Of a DNA stretch of 64,000 nucleotides, positions 27,796 through 35,871 are shown in pieces. The notes under the pieces were generated by a model. It was given only the letters and a program-made list of their open reading frames with translations, did no database searches and was not told the origin of the DNA. The number at the start of each line of letters is the position of its first letter. Positions within the stretch are counted from its first letter, which is position 1. This DNA comes from Methanobacterium bryantii (GTDB lineage: Archaea > Methanobacteriota > Methanobacteria > Methanobacteriales > Methanobacteriaceae). The DNA lies in the NCBI RefSeq assembly GCF_002287175.1, contig NZ_LMVM01000001.1, positions 434,001 to 498,000 on the forward strand, given 5' to 3'. Both the position numbers and the translations under genes were made by a program.

Positions 27796-28881
27796 ATGGT
27801 TTTGTTTGCTGATTTAAAAAAAGAATATCTTTCTATAAGTGAAGAATTGAATTTTAATATTTTGAGAGTTCTTAACTCTGGGTTTTATGTGCTGGGGGAA
27901 GAGGTAAAAAAATTTGAAGAAGATTTTTCTAAATATATGGGCACTAATTATGCTGTAGGTGTGAATTCTGGTTCTGATGCTCTTTTCCTTGCCCTTAAAT
28001 CCATTGGAATAGGTAAAGGTGATGAAGTGATTACAGTTTCACATACCTTCATTTCAACAGTTGACGCTATAATTAGAAATGGTGCTAAACCTGTTTTTGT
28101 TGATATAAGTCCAGATACGTACTGTATAGATGTATCAAAAATAGAAGAAAAGATAACGGAGAAAACTAAAGCCATTCTTCCAGTACATTTATACGGACAT
28201 CCTGTAGATATGGATCCTATCTGCAAACTAAAGGAAGATTACGGTCTTTATGTAATAGAAGATGCATGTCAGGCACATGGTGCAGAATATAATGGGAAAA
28301 AAGCAGGCAGTATAGGTGATATGGGATGTTTTAGTTTTTATCCTACCAAAAACTTAGGTGCATATGGGGATGGTGGTGCAGTAGTCACTGATAACGAAGA
28401 ACTTAAAGAGAAAATGGTTCAAATGAGAAATTACGGCCAATCAGAAAAGTATCACCATGATTTTGTTGGGATTAACAGCAGGTTAGATGAATTACAGGCT
28501 GTTATTCTCCAAACTAAGTTAAAACACCTGGACGGATGGATCGAAAGCAGGCGGAAGAATGCTGAGATATACACGGAACTTCTGCAGGATTCTGACATTA
28601 TAACACCTGTTGAAAAGCGATTTGCAAAACACGTTTACCATCTTTATGTAATTAGAAGTAAAAAAAGGGATCATTTAAAAAAGAAACTTCTTAAAAGCAA
28701 TATACATACTCAAATACATTATCCAGTACCTGTTCATAAACAGAAGGCTTATTCAAATTGGAATGGTTTAAATTTAGAGATTACGGATCAGGTATGCAGT
28801 GAAATATTATCACTACCTTTGCACCCCTGGATGGACTGTGAAGAAATTTTAAAAGTTGCAAATTGTTTAAATAGGGGGTAA
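27796..28881 (+). CDS. DegT/DnrJ/EryC1/StrS sugar aminotransferase, FdtB/QdtB-like
   Basis: A 361-aa PLP-dependent aminotransferase. The start FADLKKEYLSI, GSDALFLAL, VIEDACQAHGAEY (PLP Asp) and the Schiff-base Lys185 in FYPTKNLGAYGDGG mark the family. The HETF-like SHTFISTVDAI and LDELQAVIL are typical. With the FdtA-type isomerase nearby, the predicted reaction is transamination of a dTDP-3-keto-6-deoxyhexose to the 3-amino sugar. The genes making the dTDP-4-keto-6-deoxyglucose precursor are not in the window. Confidence 0.9.
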   Translation: MVLFADLKKEYLSISEELNFNILRVLNSGFYVLGEEVKKFEEDFSKYMGTNYAVGVNSGSDALFLALKSIGIGKGDEVITVSHTFISTVDAIIRNGAKPVFVDISPDTYCIDVSKIEEKITEKTKAILPVHLYGHPVDMDPICKLKEDYGLYVIEDACQAHGAEYNGKKAGSIGDMGCFSFYPTKNLGAYGDGGAVVTDNEELKEKMVQMRNYGQSEKYHHDFVGINSRLDELQAVILQTKLKHLDGWIESRRKNAEIYTELLQDSDIITPVEKRFAKHVYHLYVIRSKKRDHLKKKLLKSNIHTQIHYPVPVHKQKAYSNWNGLNLEITDQVCSEILSLPLHPWMDCEEILKVANCLNRG

Positions 28882-28887
28882 CAGAAA

Positions 28888-29790
28888 TTGCCAGTTGTCA
28901 GCGTAATAATGCCTTCTTATAATCATGAGAAATTCATACATGAAGCAATTGAAAGCGTTTTGGGGCAAACTTTCAGGGACTTGGAACTAATTATTATAGA
29001 TGATAGATCTAAGGATAATTCTCAGCAAATTATTGATGAATTAGCCCAAAAAGATAATAGAATTAAGAAAATATTCCATAGGGAAAATTTTGGCATTGCA
29101 AAAACCATAAATGAAGGTATAAAAAACTCAACAGGAAAATATATTGCATTAATAGCTTCAGATGATATGTGGGTATCTGAAAAATTGGAAAAGCAGCTGA
29201 AAATCCTTGAAGCAGATGAAAATTTAGTAGTATGGTGCAACTCCGCAATAATTGACTCCAATTCAAACCTTACTGGCGAGATAACCAGTGAAAAATATAA
29301 AAACGCCACTCCTCATGGATATGTATTTGAAGAGATTGTTAACTCATGGATTTCTGGTTCTGGTATTATAATGAAAAGAGAAAATATCCAGGATATGAGA
29401 TACAGTGAAAATTTGAAGTACCTGAATGACACCCAATTTTACGCAGATTTAGCCTATAAATATCAATTTTATTATATGGAAGAGACACTTTCAAAATACC
29501 GTTTACATGGAGACAATGCTTCATTTGGAGAAATAACTGATATAAAAGGATGGTATCAGGACTCTTTAGTGCTGTGTGTCTACATCTTTCAAGAATATGG
29601 CAGCAGATTATCTTATAAAGCCCTGAAAAATATTTTTTACAAAACATGCATAGTCCCATTTATGATAGGCACTCAAAATGATCCTTTAAACAAGTTTAAC
29701 TTTATTTATCCAGTAATTATACCATTAACATTCATATCATTTACTGTTAAGAATATTTCAAAAAGAATAACAGGTAGAATTACAAAATAA
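28888..29790 (+). CDS. Family 2 glycosyltransferase
   Basis: A 300-aa GT-A enzyme. It opens VVSVIMPSYNHEKFIHEAIES, shown here as the motif VSVIMPSYNHEKFI, followed by IIDDRSKDNS and the metal-binding ASDDMW segment where the usual DxD reads SDD. The start codon is TTG, with GGGGGT about 10 bases upstream, only 6 bases after the aminotransferase stop. The C-terminal 60 residues are hydrophobic but lack clear helices. Last gene of the plus-strand cluster. Confidence 0.85.
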   Translation: MPVVSVIMPSYNHEKFIHEAIESVLGQTFRDLELIIIDDRSKDNSQQIIDELAQKDNRIKKIFHRENFGIAKTINEGIKNSTGKYIALIASDDMWVSEKLEKQLKILEADENLVVWCNSAIIDSNSNLTGEITSEKYKNATPHGYVFEEIVNSWISGSGIIMKRENIQDMRYSENLKYLNDTQFYADLAYKYQFYYMEETLSKYRLHGDNASFGEITDIKGWYQDSLVLCVYIFQEYGSRLSYKALKNIFYKTCIVPFMIGTQNDPLNKFNFIYPVIIPLTFISFTVKNISKRITGRITK

Positions 29791-29850
29791 CCTGATGCGT
29801 GTAGATTATATTAATTAAAAAATTTCTTTTATTTTTATTCGAATTTGAAT

Positions 29851-31287
29851 TTATCCCTGCTTTACAGCTTCAGTTAGATGTTCAATACTTTTACACATTA
29901 TTTTCTGGAGGTTTCTACCTAAATTACTGGTAGCATCCTCTTCCATATAATTTAAAGTTAGCGTTAATTTCCCGTTTGCAGTTACCACGCCCGCAACAAG
30001 GTCTAAAAAAGGAGAAGATGAAGTAACAAAATGCAACTGGTCCAGTTTAAGAGAGCCGTATTCTTTCTGAGTTTTGACGCTGCCTAAATTGGATATCATC
30101 AGCCCTGGCATGTTATTTACCATTTGATTTGATATAGCTACTGCTTTATTGGTTTTGTTTTGAATAAACCCTGATATCTTCTGGTACCTGCTGAACTCAT
30201 CAGATACCCACCTACCATAAGTGGCAACGTTAATGCCGTCTACAAGTGTGGGACTGATATAATACCCGAGAAGAGGTTCTAAAGTTTTATTTCCATTTAA
30301 TTCATGCAGCACTTTTTGTTGAAATAGACTTACGTTATCTGAAAATGTTTTCTCTGGTAAATATTCAAATTCAAATTTAATGCCACTGGCTAAAAGTCCA
30401 AAAACTCGTTTAACTGGTTTTTTAAATCGGTCTCTTATATTTACAGCAATTTGTATTAGGTGGTTGCTATCATTGGATTCACCACGGATACTAAGTCTTC
30501 CAGCAAGAAATGCTACAGATAATGCAGAATTAACTGTTACATGATTTTGATGACACCATTCTATCAGATCAGACGTTTGTGACCTGGATAATTCCTCTGC
30601 AATTATTTTATGCTTATATTTTTGAGTGTAAGCCTTATGGATATCCTGGTAATCCACATCATCGAATAATACTCGCTGTTTATCCCATTTTCTGTTAACT
30701 CTTCCTATTATTAGCTTATTTTTCAATAACTTAAATTTAACCTGCAGAGGTACTGCCGGGAAATTGGCTGGTACTGGTAAAACGGGATCTATCCTTTTAA
30801 CTTTGATTTCAAGGTTACTTAATAGAAACATAATATCATGGATAATGTTGGCAAGTGAAATGCCATCACAGATTGAATGCTGGCAGATAACGATAAGATC
30901 AGAAATTTCATCTGATTTTAGAAGTATAAATCTAATTAAAGGACCTTTCTCAAAATCAAAGGGTATTTTCTGTTCATTTTCAAGTATAGCTATCCACTGC
31001 CTGTTAGATTTTCTACGGGTAACTTTAAGTGGTAATGGTGCATCACATTCCTCTGTAAACCATGCATCTTGGTTGCTGTCAATAACTACACGAACCCCTA
31101 TAAGTGGGTGCATTTTAGCAACTTTCTTTAAAACCTGAACCAGATCATTTTCAGGGATATTTCCATTTATGGTGGCGATTACTGCAACATTATTTGGGAT
31201 TCTAAAATATTCTCTCATGACTCCTAACTTAAATTTGCTGTCCTGTGTTCCATTCTCTCTTTTCACTTCAATAGTTTTAAAATTCAT
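29851..31287 (-). CDS. Condensation-superfamily acyltransferase (PapA/alcohol acetyltransferase-like)
   Basis: A 478-aa protein with the condensation-domain catalytic motif as QHSICDGISL (H-x3-DG). The N-terminal half has MHPLIGVRVV and the C-terminal half the bridging segment MISNLGSV. This matches stand-alone acyltransferases such as PapA5, or alcohol acetyltransferases, that esterify a hydroxyl with an acyl-CoA. There is no carrier-protein or adenylation domain nearby. The gene begins 1 base after the flippase stop, so the two are cotranscribed. It may acylate the glycan or its lipid carrier; substrate unknown. Confidence 0.75.
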   Translation of the reverse strand: MNFKTIEVKRENGTQDSKFKLGVMREYFRIPNNVAVIATINGNIPENDLVQVLKKVAKMHPLIGVRVVIDSNQDAWFTEECDAPLPLKVTRRKSNRQWIAILENEQKIPFDFEKGPLIRFILLKSDEISDLIVICQHSICDGISLANIIHDIMFLLSNLEIKVKRIDPVLPVPANFPAVPLQVKFKLLKNKLIIGRVNRKWDKQRVLFDDVDYQDIHKAYTQKYKHKIIAEELSRSQTSDLIEWCHQNHVTVNSALSVAFLAGRLSIRGESNDSNHLIQIAVNIRDRFKKPVKRVFGLLASGIKFEFEYLPEKTFSDNVSLFQQKVLHELNGNKTLEPLLGYYISPTLVDGINVATYGRWVSDEFSRYQKISGFIQNKTNKAVAISNQMVNNMPGLMISNLGSVKTQKEYGSLKLDQLHFVTSSSPFLDLVAGVVTANGKLTLTLNYMEEDATSNLGRNLQKIMCKSIEHLTEAVKQG

Positions 31288-31288
31288 T

Positions 31289-32713
31289 TTATCCCTTTTC
31301 TACTAATTTTCTGATTATGTTATAATCCCCTTTAGAAAATGTTTTAAAGAGGATTAAAAGAGCAAAATATATGACAGTGGCGAGTAAAACTGTGATGAAT
31401 ATATTTAAATGCACTGAAATTATGAATAAGGACATAATAACTGTTGCTAGGGCTGGTTTCCAAATTAGTTTGTGAAGAGGTACTTTGCAGATGAACTTGG
31501 ACAGGTAGTAGAAAAGCATGATAAAGTTTACTAATTCTGTAAGTACTGTTACAACTGCAGCACCTAAATAACTGAATTGAGGTATTACTACCAGATTAAC
31601 TCCTATATTAAAAATCATGTAAATAAACGTAAGCCTGATGGCTAAAACCTGTTTATTCATGGATATTAAAATTATCCCAAAGCTTGTAGTTAAAAGTAGA
31701 AGGGGGACAGTCCAGATTAAAATCTGGAGCGCCACTACAGACCCTGAAAATGCAGATTGATAGAGAAGCAGGATTATATCATTAGATAGAATGGTAATTC
31801 CAGCTGCAATGGGCAGGCCCAGAATAATCATATATTTGATAGATTTTACGTAAATTAATTGAAAGGATTCCTTTGAAGAAACATGGAATCTGGAAAGTAC
31901 AGGAAATATAACCGCACTGTAAACACTGGGAATAAAAAGAAGGACTTCTATTATTTTATAGGGGGCAGTATATAATCCTACCACAATGTAACCTTGAAAT
32001 AATGAAAGTAGAACTGTGTCTACCCTAAAAGCGATGGTAGAAAAAATTGAAGCAATTGATAAAGGCAAGGCTAAGGTCAGTTTGGACTTCCAAAAATTCC
32101 AGTTTACCTGTAAACTGGGCCTTGGAAACCTTGTAATCTGAATAAAAACAGTGTAAGCCAGAGTCACTCCACTTACTATCAAATAAATTAGGGCAAACCA
32201 CTCTATACTGAAATTGTTGAATATTCCATAAAATACTCCTGAAAACAGCAGGATGCTGTATAAAATTGTTCCCAGGGACTGGTATTCCATTTTTTCATAT
32301 GCCTGGAATACTGAATAAAAGAGCTGAGTAAATGATGTAAATAACATCCAGATTGCCAGAAGATAAACCACCTGAATAGTCTGGGAAGGGTAGTTAAATA
32401 AGTTCATAAATAACACAATGAGGCCCATTGTAATGGAACTTAAAACCAGTTTGATTACAATAAGATTTCCGGTATAGCCTGAAGAAATAGATTTATCCCT
32501 TGCAATTTCTCTTACTGCCAGTATAGAAAGCCCTAAGTCAGCTGTTACTCCCATAATTGTGGTAAAAGATATTCCAAATGTTAAAACACCAAAACCGGAT
32601 ACTCCAAGATAACGGGCCAGGTAAATGGTGTAAAAGAAAGCCAGAATATAATTAACAACTTGAGCGATAAAAAGGATGCTTGTATTTTTAAAAATTCGTT
32701 TTGCAGTGTTCAT
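31289..32713 (-). CDS. Oligosaccharide flippase, Wzx/RfbX family
   Basis: A 474-aa protein with about 12-14 hydrophobic segments. The start KRIFKNTSILFIAQVVNYILA and the nearby YLARYLGVSGFGVLTFG are the polysaccharide-biosynthesis (MVF/Wzx) signature. It is expected to flip a lipid-linked glycan across the membrane. It converges on the glycan cluster and is the natural exporter for it. GGGGAGTAGGA precedes the ATG. Confidence 0.88.
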   Translation of the reverse strand: MNTAKRIFKNTSILFIAQVVNYILAFFYTIYLARYLGVSGFGVLTFGISFTTIMGVTADLGLSILAVREIARDKSISSGYTGNLIVIKLVLSSITMGLIVLFMNLFNYPSQTIQVVYLLAIWMLFTSFTQLFYSVFQAYEKMEYQSLGTILYSILLFSGVFYGIFNNFSIEWFALIYLIVSGVTLAYTVFIQITRFPRPSLQVNWNFWKSKLTLALPLSIASIFSTIAFRVDTVLLSLFQGYIVVGLYTAPYKIIEVLLFIPSVYSAVIFPVLSRFHVSSKESFQLIYVKSIKYMIILGLPIAAGITILSNDIILLLYQSAFSGSVVALQILIWTVPLLLLTTSFGIILISMNKQVLAIRLTFIYMIFNIGVNLVVIPQFSYLGAAVVTVLTELVNFIMLFYYLSKFICKVPLHKLIWKPALATVIMSLFIISVHLNIFITVLLATVIYFALLILFKTFSKGDYNIIRKLVEKG

Positions 32714-33170
32714 TCCTACTCCCCACAGGTATCAAACGGCGTAAAATTCTCGTGGATCCATAAATGAATCATATTTATGGATGAAAATAATGTTTAAATC
32801 TGGATCTTCAAAGATACTTAGAACTGAATCCAGGAATGATACAAATAAAAGAATCTCAAAACATTCATGCCTTAAATGATATTTGTAGAGATTAATGGCT
32901 AATGTAAATGATGTAATCTGTGCAGAAAATAATATTCCAGTGTTATTTGCAGTTATTTGTAAAATATTCCGATTGTCACTCAATTTAATCATAAAATGCT
33001 ATTTTGAGTTTAATTTAAAAATAAGAAGTAGATTTTCACATAAACACCTATTCATAAAGGTGGTTAGTCCATTTAAAGAAGTTTTTATTAGATATAATGG
33101 ATTATTAGGTTTAAACATAAACCCTGGTGATTTTCTACAATATTTTTAGTTTCTACTTGAGAAATGGAAG
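32714..33170. other. Intergenic region with a doubtful 86-aa frame
   Basis: About 450 bases between divergent genes. A minus-strand frame (32732-32992, 86 aa, ending DPDLNIIFIHKYDSFMDPREF) looks weakly coding, but it has no ribosome binding site and no recognisable family; it may be a remnant of a gene. A plus-strand frame across 32895-33149 is not convincing. The region also carries the promoters of both neighbours. Confidence 0.35.
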
Positions 33171-34442
33171 ATGGACAAAATGAGCGATGGTAACAATGAT
33201 AAAAATTCATATAGGTTACTTGAAAATTATAATAATTTATTAGAACAATTTGGAAAGCTTAAAAATGGCCATATGGCTGCTAAAGTACTGGTAAGGATAG
33301 GGGACCTTTATAGGGATCTCATGAACCATGGTAAAGCTATGGAGAATTATAATCTTGCCCTTAAACTTTTTCATGACGAAGATGATACATGGGGAGAAGC
33401 TTTTACTCTTGAATCTATGGGTAACCTTTGGAAAAGTGCGAAAGTGTATTCTGAAGCACGTAAATTTTATCAACAGTCCTTAGAAAATTTCCAGGTAATT
33501 GGGAATTGGGAAATGGAAAGGAATATTTTAAACAGGATTTCGGGCTGTTATCTAGCTGAAGGATCTATAGACGATGCACTGGATGTTCATAAGAAGATCG
33601 ATGAATTACCATTAGACGTGGCCCAGTTTTTTATAAACCAGGTACATATTAAAAGACTGCTAAATGAAATAGGGGGTATTAGGCCTACAAGGGCACAGTC
33701 TTTAACTTTAATTTCTTATAGTTTGATACTTATACTGTCTGAACTGGTAACTACTTACTACATGACCTCCTGGGGGATTATTTTACATGTAATTTTAATT
33801 TCAAGTCTGGTAATTAATTCTACACTGACTAAGTCCGTTAAATTTTCATACCTTTTACAGGCCATGATTTTACTGCCTTTAATAAGGATCATGAGTTTGA
33901 GTATACCTGTTATGGAGTTGGAGCCTCTTTACTGGTTGGTTCTGATGTCAGTACCTGTTTTGGCTGCTGTATGGATGTTAATGCAGGGCCAGTGCCTGAA
34001 TAAGGAAATTGTCGGGCTTAACTCAAGGAATTTAATTTTACAGCTGCTGGTTGGCATTACTGGTCTTGGTTTTGGGTTTGTGGAGTATTTGATACTTCAG
34101 CCCACTGCTCTTATATCAAATTTAAGCCCAGTAAATGTGATTTTTGCAGGTTCAATTGTGATAATATCCACAGGATTACTGGAAGAACTGGTATTTAGGG
34201 GAATTATCCAGAGAAATGCTGAAAATATTATGGGGAAAGCTTGGGGGATCATTTTTACTTCCTTGCTTTTTGTAGGGTTTAACATCAGCTGGAACTCTCC
34301 CCTGGATTTACTCTTTATTTTTGGAGTTTCAATCTTTTATGGGTATATATTCCAAAAAACGCGCAGTATAGTGGGGATAAGCGTTTCCCACGGCATCTGC
34401 AACGTGGTTCTTTTTATTATACTGCCGTTTTCCTTAATTTGA
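33171..34442 (+). CDS. TPR protein fused to CPBP (CAAX-type) membrane protease domain
   Basis: A 423-aa protein. Residues about 15-160 are TPR-like helices (for example GDLYRDLMNHGKAMENYNLA, split as GDLYRDL and GKAMENYNLAL). From about 180 on there are 7-8 hydrophobic segments ending in a CPBP/ABI domain. Motif 1 is EELVFR, motif 3 is HGICN, but motif 2 (usually F-x3-H) reads FVGFN, with Asn for His. Related membrane proteases cut prenylated or bacteriocin-type substrates; activity here is uncertain because of that change. An alternative ATG lies at 33180. Confidence 0.75.
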   Translation: MDKMSDGNNDKNSYRLLENYNNLLEQFGKLKNGHMAAKVLVRIGDLYRDLMNHGKAMENYNLALKLFHDEDDTWGEAFTLESMGNLWKSAKVYSEARKFYQQSLENFQVIGNWEMERNILNRISGCYLAEGSIDDALDVHKKIDELPLDVAQFFINQVHIKRLLNEIGGIRPTRAQSLTLISYSLILILSELVTTYYMTSWGIILHVILISSLVINSTLTKSVKFSYLLQAMILLPLIRIMSLSIPVMELEPLYWLVLMSVPVLAAVWMLMQGQCLNKEIVGLNSRNLILQLLVGITGLGFGFVEYLILQPTALISNLSPVNVIFAGSIVIISTGLLEELVFRGIIQRNAENIMGKAWGIIFTSLLFVGFNISWNSPLDLLFIFGVSIFYGYIFQKTRSIVGISVSHGICNVVLFIILPFSLI

Positions 34443-34494
34443 GGAGAAAATAACAATTTTAATGCAATGTTTTATAGGTAAATGGAGGAAAAAC

Positions 34495-34749
34495 ATGATA
34501 TCAATCATCACAGGCACAACAACCAATGTAACAATGAGTCAAATAATGGATTACAGTATTGTAGCAGTGCTTTTTTTATTACTGTTCCTTTCACTTAGAA
34601 ATATAATACGTGGAGAGATCTCAAACCGGCGTAAAGTGGGAATTTTGATGCGCAACCTCAACATAGTTTCAATACCCCTTTTAATAATGTTTATAACTAT
34701 AATTATCTACAGGATATACTCATCTTCACCTTTATTCTCTAGTTTCTAG
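34495..34749 (+). CDS. Small two-helix membrane protein, 84 aa
   Basis: A short protein with hydrophobic segments at about 18-33 and 55-72 separated by a basic loop (RNIIRGEISNRRKVG). GGAGG sits 8 bases before the ATG at 34495, better than the earlier in-frame ATG at 34462. It follows the TPR-protease gene by about 50 bases and may be cotranscribed. No family recognised. Confidence 0.6.
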   Translation: MISIITGTTTNVTMSQIMDYSIVAVLFLLLFLSLRNIIRGEISNRRKVGILMRNLNIVSIPLLIMFITIIIYRIYSSSPLFSSF

Positions 34750-34914
34750 TAATATTAGATGGATTAATATCTTTTCATTTTAGTTGTAAATATTGTGGTA
34801 TAGATATAATCTTCTATTTATTCTCTAATTTGTAGTTAGTAAATTGTTATTGAATTTTGAATAAATAATCTTTGACTTTAAAATTGAATAAATAATTTAG
34901 GATGCTATTTTTAA

Positions 34915-35144
34915 TTCGTTATAGTACACTATAACGAAGTCGGCAAAATTCGTAGAATTTTAGAAAAATGTTTACAAAATCTACGATTTTGTAACCGCGA
35001 AAATCTTTGATTTTCGCATGCTTTGCATTTTTCTAACTCCCAAAAACTTTCAGTTTTTGAGGATTTTGTGTCGTTAAAAATTGAAAATTTTTAACAGTTA
35101 GTAAAAATTAAAATTTTGGCACGTCAAAATCATAGAGTTTTGAC
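34915..35144. repeat. Nested palindrome array
   Basis: A dense chain of perfect hairpins. TTCGTTATAGT/ACTATAACGAA is at 34915-34938, and AAAATTC-GTA-GAATTTT at 34945-34961. An outer stem TAGAAAAATG/CATTTTTCTA (34961-34970 with 35026-35035) encloses ACAAAATC-TAC-GATTTTGT, GCGAAAATC-TTT-GATTTTCGC and ATGC-TTT-GCAT. A second outer stem CTAACT/AGTTAG (35033-35038 with 35096-35101) encloses CAAAAACT-TTC-AGTTTTTG and TTAAAAATT-GAA-AATTTTTAA. A last imperfect hairpin with arms GTCAAAAtC/GaGTTTTGAC ends at 35144. No gene is present between 34750 and 35194. Confidence 0.9.
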
Positions 35145-35194
35145 AGTAAATTAAAAACTAAAAAACTCATTGAGCTGGTATTTTATATATCCAA

Positions 35195-35842
35195 TTAAAA
35201 ATTGATTATATCCACTATTTCATGCAAACTGTCTATACAAAAATCTGGATCAAAATCTTCTAAAAATGCCCTAGATCTTATTCCCCATGTAACCGAAATG
35301 GTAGTTATTTCCAATTCTAGGCCTGTTTTTATATCTTCTTCAGTATCACCGATAATTATACATTTCTCATCAGGACTACCCCTTAAATAGTCTTCAACTA
35401 ATTTATTCTTAGGACCTTCACCGCAGATTATAGCTTTAAAATAATTTTGCAAGTCTAATTTTGAGAGTTCCCAGTGAAGATTTTCTGTATTATTCCTTAA
35501 TGTAACCAGAACCAGATCAAATTCATTATTTAGACAGGATAAGACCTTTTCTGTTTTGGGGAAAGGTTCATCGTACTGTAGGTATGATTTTTTTTCTATT
35601 TTTTGCAGCCATTCCTCTTCAAAACTGTCTATAATCTCATTTGATAAAGATGCAGGTAAAATATCACGTGTTTTTATACCTGCACGTTTCATGTTCCAGA
35701 ATTTTTGGGGAGAAAATTTTGATTCTTCATGCGGCATTCTCTCATCAAAGATATCCTTATAAAGTTTGTAGTGCCTTTTGGAAGTATCTAATAAAGTCCC
35801 GTCTAAATCTAAAAAAATAGTTCTGGGTATTTCAATCACCAC
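35195..35842 (-). CDS. HAD-superfamily hydrolase
   Basis: A 215-aa haloacid-dehalogenase-like phosphatase. Motif I is FLDLDGTLLDTS (nucleophile and acid Asp), motif II LVTLRNNTEN, the motif III lysine is probably in GPKNKLVED, and motif IV IIGDTEEDIKTG. An alpha-helical cap (about residues 20-80) resembles phosphoglycolate phosphatases. It starts at GTG, 29 bases after the ATP-grasp gene, so the two probably form an operon and act in one pathway. Substrate unknown. Confidence 0.83.
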   Translation of the reverse strand: MVIEIPRTIFLDLDGTLLDTSKRHYKLYKDIFDERMPHEESKFSPQKFWNMKRAGIKTRDILPASLSNEIIDSFEEEWLQKIEKKSYLQYDEPFPKTEKVLSCLNNEFDLVLVTLRNNTENLHWELSKLDLQNYFKAIICGEGPKNKLVEDYLRGSPDEKCIIIGDTEEDIKTGLELEITTISVTWGIRSRAFLEDFDPDFCIDSLHEIVDIINF

Positions 35843-35871
35843 TAAGGATAGATAAGTTTTGCGATACTAAT

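Noticed and set aside
17348..29790. Horizontal transfer of the glycan cluster from bacteria
   Set aside because: Base composition and ribosome binding sites look like the neighbouring genes and there are no mobile-element traces, so transfer cannot be supported from this sequence alone.
32732..32992. 86-aa minus-strand frame upstream of the flippase
   Set aside because: Position would suit an operon leader gene, but it has no ribosome binding site or recognisable family; noted only as a doubtful remnant.
34750..35194. CRISPR-like array
   Set aside because: The repeats are inverted, nested and of varied sequence and spacing, without identical direct repeats and unique spacers; no cas genes are near.
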